Positions 56,201-64,000 of a DNA stretch of 64,000 nt are shown piece by piece. This DNA is from Hyaloscypha bicolor E. Taxonomy: Eukaryota; Ascomycota; Leotiomycetes; Helotiales; Hyaloscyphaceae. The stretch covers positions 1,055,247 through 1,119,246 of the forward strand of contig NW_020194575.1 of NCBI RefSeq assembly GCF_002865645.1, written 5' to 3'. The notes under the pieces were generated by a model. The model saw nothing but the letters and a program-made list of their open reading frames with translations, was not told where the DNA came from and searched no databases. How positions within the stretch are numbered: position 1 is the first letter of the stretch; every line of letters begins with the position of its first letter. Both the position numbers and the translations under genes were made by a program.

Positions 56201-59200
56201 ATATTATGGATTTATTATAGGAGTCTAATTTATAGATTATTATATTTATCTAGTATAATAAGTCTTTTATTATAAAATATATAGCTATTTAATATTTCTT
56301 ATAAATTTATATTTTCCTAGGCTTTCCTATATTTATTCTCTAAGGCTAGATCTATCTAATTAGCTTATAGAACTTTAATTATAATAAATAGCTTATTTAT
56401 TTCTTATATCTTAGTAGAAGTATAAGCTATATTTATTATCTTAGTAAAAGCAAAAATTAGGTCTAATAGAATAACTTATCTAGTTCTTTTAGCTTCCTTA
56501 GCCTATTTTTGGATTAGTATAAGCTCGTCTTTTCGGGATAAGATATTAGTAATAATATTATCTTTACCTAGCTAATAGGTAATCTAGTAATAGAATTATA
56601 ATAGAAAACCTATTTATTAAATTTATTATTTATTTAAGAGCCTTTTAATACCGAAATACTCGAGAGCTTTATAATTAGTAATAATTAGAAAATTAGATAA
56701 GTTAATTAGTTCTGCCTACTATTTCCGGAGTTCTTAAATAATAATAAGAAGTTCCTTATTATAAACCTTATAATAACTTTTAGCTCCTTAAAAAGCTTTA
56801 AAGTAAAATAAGACCGGGTATTATTATTTATTCTCTAGGCTTTTTTAAGAAAATATACTTATAATAACTAGATCTAAATAATTAGTTTCTAGGCAGGTTT
56901 CCTTATTATATTTAAAATAGAAAAATATAAAAGCAAAAAGAAATAGATTTTTAAGCTAATTAAAGATATTTAGCTAGGTTTTATTAAATATAAACTTTAG
57001 TAAAGTATTCTTTTTAGTTAGATAATTTAGGAAATAAAAGATATATTTATAAGTTTAAATAAACCTATAATAGAAATTATAGAAGCCTAAAAATAACTAT
57101 ATTTTTCTTTTTATTATAGATTAGTACTAGTTTTAGATAATAGAGGTTTTAGTAAAATTTACTTATATATTTTAATTCAAGATAATAAATCCTAAAAATA
57201 TTATCTTAAAAACTTTAAATTTATATTTATAAATATTAACTTATAATCCGATATCCTAGAGCTTTTATAGAACTATTCTAATATATTATTAATACTTTTT
57301 CTTATTCTTAGAAAAGATTAGTATATTATTAATATAGGCTAAGCAAAAGTTATCTAAATAGTTTATTAGGATAGTATTAATATATTACTAGAAAATTACT
57401 AGACTATTATAAAATCTAAATAGTAGAACTACTAGTTTAAATAATTCATATCTTATCCTAAAAGCTATTTATATTATAGAAGCTAGTTTTATATAAATTC
57501 AGTTAAAAGTATATTAAATATTTAATTTAGTAAATACTAATAATTCGGCTAATTAGTTAAGAGTCTTAGTAATAAATAATAGGAAATAATAATTCTTTTT
57601 TATTATAATATTTAGCTATTAATAATTAATATAAAATTATAGACTACTATTTTTCTTTTTAATAAATAAGACTAGTAATAAAAAGGAGAATTTAGATAGC
57701 TTAATAAAACTCTTTTTTAGATTCTTAATAAGATACTTTCTTATTTTTTTGAGTTTACTAGAACTTATCTTATAGAAATAGGCTATTCTTATTAAAGAAT
57801 CTAGTTTATTAAAACAGAGCTTATAGTTAAAGGATTAAGACTAGGAAAGCTTATTTATTACTTTTTTAAAGAATATTCTAGCTATATTATATAGCTATAT
57901 AGAGAGAAATATCTAGAGCTCTTAAAATTCTTTAGGGTTAAAAAGTAGTATATTACCGAGAATATCGGATTTATTTATATCTAGAAAATATATTAGATTA
58001 CTAGTTTAAATATAATACCTAGCAGGCTATAATATTAGTTATCTAATTACTATAAGTAATAATAGATATCTCTTTAGTTTATAATCCTATTTCTTAAGTA
58101 TATAATTAATCTTATTAATAGTAATTAATCTAACTAAGTTACTAGGATCTTTAGTACTTAATTAGAAAGTAGCCGCTTTAATAAAATAGTAAGAATAGTC
58201 TAGTAGCTTAATTATTTCGAGAATATTAAAATCTAGCTTTTTCTTTCTTATCTAGTATTTGGCTTTCCTTATAAGAAAGCCTTATAAAGAAATAAGAAAT
58301 ATGTTTTTTTATTTCTTAAGTCTGGTTTTACTAGTTCTTTTTAGAATTCTAGTTAAAGTATTTTTAAAATAATTATTTTTTTAATATTTCTTATTAAAAT
58401 ATTAGATTTTCTAAATAAGATTCGGCTAATTTATCTTATAGTTCTCTAGCTAATAGAATTAATTCCATTAATAGTCTAGTAAGATATTATATTTTACTAG
58501 CTATTTCCTTTCTAGGATTATATTATAAGAGCCAAGATTAGTAATAAGTAGGTATTATTAAGTTTAGAAATACTAATTAATAACTAGATTTATAGTAACT
58601 AAATATTAAATAGTTTTACTAGATTATTTATTAAAACCTTATAAGGAAACGAGAGTTTTAAATTTATATAAAAGTATTTATAATACTTTTATTAAAGAAC
58701 AAATGTATTTTTAGTTAATTAGAATATATATATTTATTCCGGTATTTACTAAATACTAGAAAATTATAGTTTTGCCTTTCTAGTATATTTAATAATTAAT
58801 AAAGAACTAGTTTTTACTAATTAGCTAAGTAAGATCTATAGGTTCTTAGTAAAGTTCTTATTCTAGAAAGGCTATTTCTATATCTAGAACTAGACTTTTC
58901 TTAACTTATTAATATTATATTTCTTATTAAATAATAAATAGGAATTAATATTCTTATTATTTATTCCTGAATTATTAGCTTTCTCTAAATAATTCTCTTT
59001 AATAAGTATAATTTTATTAAAATTAGAACAGGTACTTTTTATATATCTAGGCTTTTTATAGCTATAATAATAAAGGCCCTTTAGCTAATTTAGTTTTTTC
59101 TCAAATTCTTAGTAAACTACTTTCTTTAGCTATAAGAATACTAGTTACTAAGATTAATCTATAAGATATAAAATTACTATAATTTCTTGGATTCTAGTAA

Positions 59201-60831
59201 GCTTTCTAGCCCAAAATAATATTTAATAGCAAGTAGTTTTTATTAATTATTTTTCCTGAAATTATTAATTTTTAATTAAAAGAAACCTATTCTCTTATTT
59301 TATATACTATTTAGTAAGGTTCCTAAAAGTATTAAACTTCTTATTACTTAAGCTTTTAAGTAGCTCGAGATTTATTTTATTTATTAAGTTATTATATTAG
59401 TTATCTAGTAACTTTCCTAGTTTTATTATTAAGTAAATAAAATTTATTTAAAATACCGGAAATAGTTTATTTCTTTATTTCAGATACTAGTATATTTCTT
59501 TTATTTTCTAGTATTTTATTTCTTTATTTTTACTATAAGCTTATTAGAGAATCTTAAAAATCTATTTAGTAATTAAGATTTATCTAACTAATTCAGGTTC
59601 TAGTTAATTATAGATAAAGTTATAAATATCTCTAATAACTAGTTATATTATATAAGTAATTTTTAATAATTTACTATTAAATTTAGAAAAGTTTTATATT
59701 AGTTTATTTCTTATATTAAATATCTAGTTATTAATCTAGTAATTATTTTTATTTATAAATAGGGCAGGATCCTTAATTCTAATAAGCTATAATTAATTAC
59801 TATAAATTAAAAGCAGGAAAGAGCCTTAATATTAGCTTCTAAATAGTTTTCCTAATAAGAATCTATAATATTTCTAAATATTTACTTATTTAGATCTCTA
59901 TTTTATTATTTTTTCTTATACTAGTCTTTTTTTTATATAAAGTTAACTAGTAATTACCTCTAGCTTATTAACTTTTTTAGTAAGTTAGTTAATATATAAA
60001 TAGAATTTCTAGTAATATTCCGCTTATTTATTAGCTATAAAGTAATATTTATTAATAAGATTATTCTATATAAGTAATCTCTATTAGGCCTTATCTGTTT
60101 TTAGAGTATTTATACTAATTTTGAGTTCTAAGTTAGCTAGTTACTTCTTAATATCTTCTTCTAAAATAATATTATAATAGCTTTTCTAGTAATATAAGTT
60201 TATAATATTAAAGTCCGGCTTTTCTATTTTATTATATTAGGGCCTCTTATCTAATATACTTATAGTAATAGTACTTAGCCCCGGGCTATCTATAATAGCT
60301 TTAGAAGAAGTATTAGCTATAAAGATAAGTACTAAATAAGTTCTTCTTATTTAATATTAGTAAACTATAACTAATTATTATTTTATCTAGTTTTAAGTTA
60401 GTAGACTAAAACCAACTATTATCTTTTCTTATTTTAAATTAGTAAACTACTACTAATTCTTCCTATACTAGGGGAAAGGGCCGGTTCTTTTACTCTTATT
60501 AGTATTAAAGGAATATTATCTACTCTAGTTAAGGGTCAGGCTTCGAGATTAACCGGGTTATAGAGAATAATATCTTTCTTCTTTTATATTAGCAGAGGAC
60601 CGATTACTAGAAGAGGAACGTTATCTGCTCTAGTTAAGAATTAGGCTCCGAGATTAACTAGGTTATAGAGGATATTATACTTCTAGTTAAGCTCTCTAGT
60701 TTTTTATAGTTTGAGGAGGTTATCAAATATCAAAAGCGGTATTCTGTCTTTGCTTTCTAAGAATAAATACGGGTCCTTTACCGGCAGTATTATATCGCCT
60801 CTATAGGCCGAGTCGAGTGAGCTTAGTATTA

Positions 60832-61020
60832 TATAATAGCGGGATTAATATAATAGTTAAAGGCTTAAAGTTCAAAGAATCTCATATATTGGAAAATACT
60901 AAGCTATGGAACAAAGTAGGAAGGATGCCTCGACCTTTAGTATTATTCTGTCCAAGTAATTCTGGCTTAGCTTCGTTTTGTGCCTGTTTCCGATATCCTG
61001 TCCTTGGCAGATTATGCCCT
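60832..61020 (-). repeat. LTR copy (5' LTR in element orientation), truncated
   Basis: Aligns with 53043-53220: 'aaagttcaaagaatctcat', 'gaaaatactaagctatgga', 'agtaattctggcttagc', 'atatcctgtccttggcagat'. Differences are chiefly C/T and G/A. The match ends at 61020, about ten bases short of the outer end. Confidence 0.75.
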
Positions 61021-61094
61021 TACGCCAGCCGTCACACGCCTTCTTTAGCGCCTGTCGGCCTCGCGTCGCTACCCGAGAGCTTGAAATAACGGGA

Positions 61095-62318
61095 TCCTCA
61101 TTGTAGTGAATAGAAATACGGCCAAGCCGCTGAGACTGTGTGCACAAGCCCCTGGAAAGGACGAATCGGATGTTGATTATTAGCAGGCTTGGCAATGATA
61201 CCTGAGGTATTAATACTAGTATTAATACCCCCTAGTATCATTAGTATTAGTAGGATCAATCCGTATTAATCCGGTATTGATTCTAAGCGAGAAATTGCTT
61301 AAGTACCTTACATAGTAAATTTATATGCAGAGGTACTTCTGGCTATCCTTTGCGAGAGGGGTCAGTCGGACAGCTAGCGAGGGGAATACTAAAAAAAGTC
61401 GACATTTTTAAAGTCCTTAAAAATTTTTTTTATAAAAGTATTTAAAACGATTAAAGCGGTGTTCTTAGTTATAACGCTATACTTACTTTTTTGATTAAAA
61501 GTAATAAGTATAATCAGAATCGTAATTAAAGGGGTTAGACAGAGGGTTCGCGACTCTCGCTTAGAATTGATTTCTAGAATCGTAGGATTGATACCTTACG
61601 ATTCTGGTATCAATACGGATCAATACCCGAAATTAGGTATCATTGCCAAGCCTGATTATCAGAGCTGGTATGATCTGGTTAATAATTACAGCGGCAGATC
61701 AGAGAGTGGGACTACAGCATCGCCTTTGACGCATCTGAGGAATCTGTCGCCACTCAAATGATCGTGCCAAATACCGAGCACCCATGCACCCTCCTCCTGG
61801 GCGTCAGTGGAGGAGAGCGTATGGTTTCCGGATGACGAATGGATGAAGGCCGGCCACCAAGAATTGGAGCCCAAACTCATTGACCACTCTATGAGAGCTG
61901 CACTTGAGGATCCGTACAGCGCCGTCAATGAAGGCTACATCAAGCTCCAGGGAGATGCCTTACGATATCTGGATCTGCCTTCGAAAAGGAAGAGACGCAC
62001 AAGCTCTCAAACTGAAGTTGATAAAATGGAGCTATTCAGTACTGGACCAGGGTGGCTTGGTCTCCTGAGTCCAGCTGAGTGCCGAATCTACTCGCATTCT
62101 TGCTTCGAAACCGGCATACAAATAGGTCAGAGAGGGACGATGGGGTTGGTGGCGAGACGGACACCGCTGGGAAACCTACCTACGAATCGTTCTGGCTCCT
62201 TTTCTATCCAACGGAGACAGATGGTACATACTTTAGGGCAGGGTTATATATCGAAAAGGAAAGCATTGAGACCATTCGAGGTGACTTGGGGGGGAAGAAA
62301 TGTGACAGTTGTGTGATG
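61095..62318 (+). pseudogene. HET-domain protein remnant interrupted by a MITE
   Basis: Without the element at 61184-61654 the frame reads '..GKDESDVDYQ', then 'SWYDLVNNYSGR', which matches the W..LV..YS.R motif that follows the HET domain in many family members. Further right are 'DPYSAVNEGYIKLQGDALRY' (61900s; compare DP[FY]..[VL]..G[YVL][LI].L.G) and, in another frame, 'YESFWLLFYPTETDGTYFRA' with 'GLYIEKESIETI' (62180-62280), the usual last block. Frame changes and stops show decay. No HET domain proper is seen; the left part abuts the LTR element. Confidence 0.6.
61184..61654. mobile_element. 471-bp hAT-type MITE
   Basis: Twenty-base perfect inverted ends (CAGGCTTGGCAATGATACCT) and an 8-bp target duplication with one difference: attattag at 61176-61183 and attatcag at 61655-61662. 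The 8-bp duplication and CAG-type ends point to the hAT superfamily. Inside are further palindromic pieces ('ggtattaatactagtattaatacc') and no coding frame. It sits in a HET gene remnant, where the duplicated bases encode D-Y-Q. Confidence 0.88.
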
Positions 62319-62624
62319 AGCACATGTAAAATTGTAGTATTGCTTGGAGCTACTCTATGGTAAATTAGCAAGGTCCACTAGTGTCTCATATATCCAGAAA
62401 CTTCTCTTAGCTTCCATTTTCATGAAAGCCGTCTCATCGGGAACAGGTTTTCACTAGACCAGTGCATCTAGAAGAGAATCAAGCGTGTTGATATATTAAT
62501 AATACAATTTTTCACCAGAGATGTCCGGATTAAAGTAATATCGACAAAACTGCAAAACACAGATCACGGGCTCTCAATTACTCCCCCCCAACAAAATTCC
62601 CGTCCGTCTCTCTCGATTAAGATT
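62319..62624. other. Intergenic, 3' region of the protease
   Basis: AT-rich spacer between the HET remnant and the protease stop codon; no feature seen. Confidence 0.4.
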
Positions 62625-64000
62625 CTACAACAAAGCCAATCCAGCAAGACCAACAAGCATCAACATTCCAGCTCCTCCGACAACCTTGCCAGCACCACCA
62701 GTATACTCCTGTCCCTTCGAACTTGCCGTAGCATAAGGGTACACGCTGCCGGTCCCAGTGGGTGTAACGTAAGGATACACGCTGGCGGTTCCAGTGGGTG
62801 CAACGTGAGTATAAGTGGCATATGTCTCAGTGGTCGTCGATCCATAAGGGCAGTGCTCGACAGACGCAGCGCAGGATGAGATGGTGTAGGTGGTCGTCAC
62901 ATACACGATACTCTGAATAGGTCCATATGTTGTGGGGACTGGCGCGTAGGTGACGGCAACTGGTGTGAAGGCGACGGCGACTGGTGTGAAGGCAATGGCG
63001 ATTGGCGTGTAGGTGGCGGCGACTGGTGTATAGGTGGCTTCGACGGGACAATACGTTGTGTAAAGGCTGATTGTCTCGGTAGTCAAGTGACCGTATGGAC
63101 AGTTCGTCACTGTTGGAGCGCAGGAGGAAACCGTGTAGGTTGTGGTTGAGTAGACGGTTGACAGAGTTGAGCTTGGGTAGGTGGGAGCCGTCGTGGAGCT
63201 TGGGTAGGTGGGGGTCGTCGTGGAGTTTGAGTAACGAGTGCTAGACGAAGTCGAGACCGTGGGCTTCGATGAGGTGGAGGAGGAAGGAGTTGTTGTTGGG
63301 GTAGTGGAAGATGAAGACGAAGTTGAGGAGCCACCGCAGGCGCCGGTGATAGAAGGGACGGCGTCGACACCTTTGGAGATAGCTACAAGGTTTGTACCAC
63401 AATCTGCTGCATTGGCGACGAGCAGGTTCTGGTTGTCTTGGTCGTAGACAACTGCCAATTGTCAGCTTTCCTCTGCGAAACTCATCATGCATTAGGATGT
63501 TCTTACCATACGCAGCTCTCAGGAAGGAGTCACCCAAAACAAACGAGGAGTCATCGGCAACAACACCCAGAGCGCAAAGATTCGTGCCCGCCTGCCAGAT
63601 GAACTCGTGGAACGGGACATGAACAACCGTGTTCCCGAACCCGAAATCCATAGTTCCATCTTCTGCGGCGACAGAACACGGGACCTCGTAGATTCCACTG
63701 CCTGCTGGATCAGCGGTAGCAGTGGGGAAGTCGGCGAGGATGGCGTTGAAGAGGGTGGTTGGGAGGCGACTGAGGGTTCCGCCGCTGTCGAGGAAGACGG
63801 GTTGACCCGCTGGGTTTGATGGTGCAGGGTACGTTTTGGGAGCTGCGCCAGGCTTGGTAATTCCTACTGAGCTCATGTAAATCCAGTATCTGGAAGGACG
63901 TGTCAGTAAGAGGATGGATTAGGCGGGAAATGGGTCGAACCGGTCAAAGTTATCTGGCGCTAATGCTGCGGGGATGATGGGGCGCTTCTCAAGGACACCG
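62625..64000 (-). CDS. Pepsin-like aspartic protease (A1) with Ser/Thr-rich, GPI-type tail; 5' end outside window
   Basis: Exons: beyond 64000-63941, 63889-63507 and 63451-62625 (introns 51 and 55 nt, both in phase). The visible part starts within the second lobe. 'YWIYMSSVGITKPG' and 'PVFLDSGGTLSRLPTTLFNA' carry the second catalytic D-S-G; 'SFVLGDSFLRAAYVVYDQDN' is the classic end of A1 proteases. The first catalytic Asp must lie off the window. The tail is long, Ser/Thr-rich and repetitive ('TYTPVAATYTPIAIAFTPVA' units; two 'YTVSSCAPTVTNCPYG'-like blocks). It ends in a hydrophobic stretch ('GGAGMLMLVGLAGLALL') after small residues, as in GPI-anchored yapsin/OPSB-like proteases. A cell-surface location is therefore likely. 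Confidence 0.88.

Larger units (their letters stand above)
53043..61020 (-). mobile_element. RIP-saturated LTR retrotransposon (Ty3/Gypsy type), about 8 kb
   Basis: Two direct repeats (53043-53230 and 60832-61020) frame almost 7.6 kb of extremely AT-rich DNA full of TAA/TAG codons in all frames. On the minus strand, 57360-57301 reads 'CLAYINNILIFSKNKKK', the reverse-transcriptase active-site segment of Ty3/Gypsy elements (normally Y-x-D-D-I-L-I-[FY]-S) with both Asp codons turned to Asn by G-to-A. This fixes orientation as minus. No frame of useful length survives. The right repeat is shortened and abuts a HET gene remnant. Confidence 0.85.

Noticed and set aside
1..64000. CRISPR arrays, bacterial operons, riboswitches
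   Set aside because: No regularly spaced repeats or bacterial signals; introns and gene families are fungal.

Overview
The window looks like nuclear DNA of a filamentous ascomycete, most likely a leotiomycete (class level is an inference). The genes carry short GT-AG introns, mostly 45-150 nt, several with a CTAAC-type branch site. Typical fungal families are present: HET-domain genes, a FlbD-like Myb domain, Ytm1, an Avt3-type amino-acid transporter, an FMP42-like carrier, secreted proteins and a pepsin-like protease. Transposons and recent pseudogenes show C-to-T / G-to-A changes and dense TAA/TAG codons, as expected from repeat-induced point mutation (RIP).

Layout. 0-13.6 kb is a gene-bearing arm: an 846-residue fungal protein of unknown role, an F-box-like protein with an in-frame stop, a secreted/anchored single-pass protein whose cytosolic tail is a minisatellite, and the ribosome-biogenesis WD40 protein Ytm1. 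13.6-25 kb is sparser: a small cysteine-containing secreted protein, a RIP-degraded pogo/Fot-type transposon with 91-bp inverted repeats, a frameshifted small secreted protein whose stop codon lies about 30 bp from that transposon, and a beta-lactamase/serine-hydrolase-fold gene that has lost catalytic residues and acquired a stop.

25-40.4 kb is the most interesting part. A HET-domain gene is split by a 5.6-kb insertion flanked by TACC; removing one TACC copy and the insert rejoins the frame exactly. The insert carries a 1,095-residue gene that fuses an R2R3 Myb domain to a fungal protein family ending in two membrane helices, plus a 198-bp MITE. To the right lie two intact genes and two pseudogenes of a predicted 7-TM protein family, and a second, intact HET gene. 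The two HET genes each face a 7-TM gene tail to tail, in mirror image.

40.6-52.3 kb carries ordinary genes: FMP42-like carrier, Avt3-like transporter, F-box/ankyrin protein, a membrane protein of unknown role, and a deleted RNA-exonuclease pseudogene. 52.3-62.3 kb is a transposon block: a HET C-terminal fragment, an 8-kb Ty3/Gypsy-type element read on the minus strand and saturated with RIP-like changes, and another HET remnant interrupted by a 471-bp hAT-type MITE. The window ends inside an aspartic protease with a Ser/Thr-rich, probably GPI-anchored tail.

No tRNA, rRNA or CRISPR array was recognised. Exon limits were assigned by eye from splice consensus, frame continuity and family resemblance; no database search was run.
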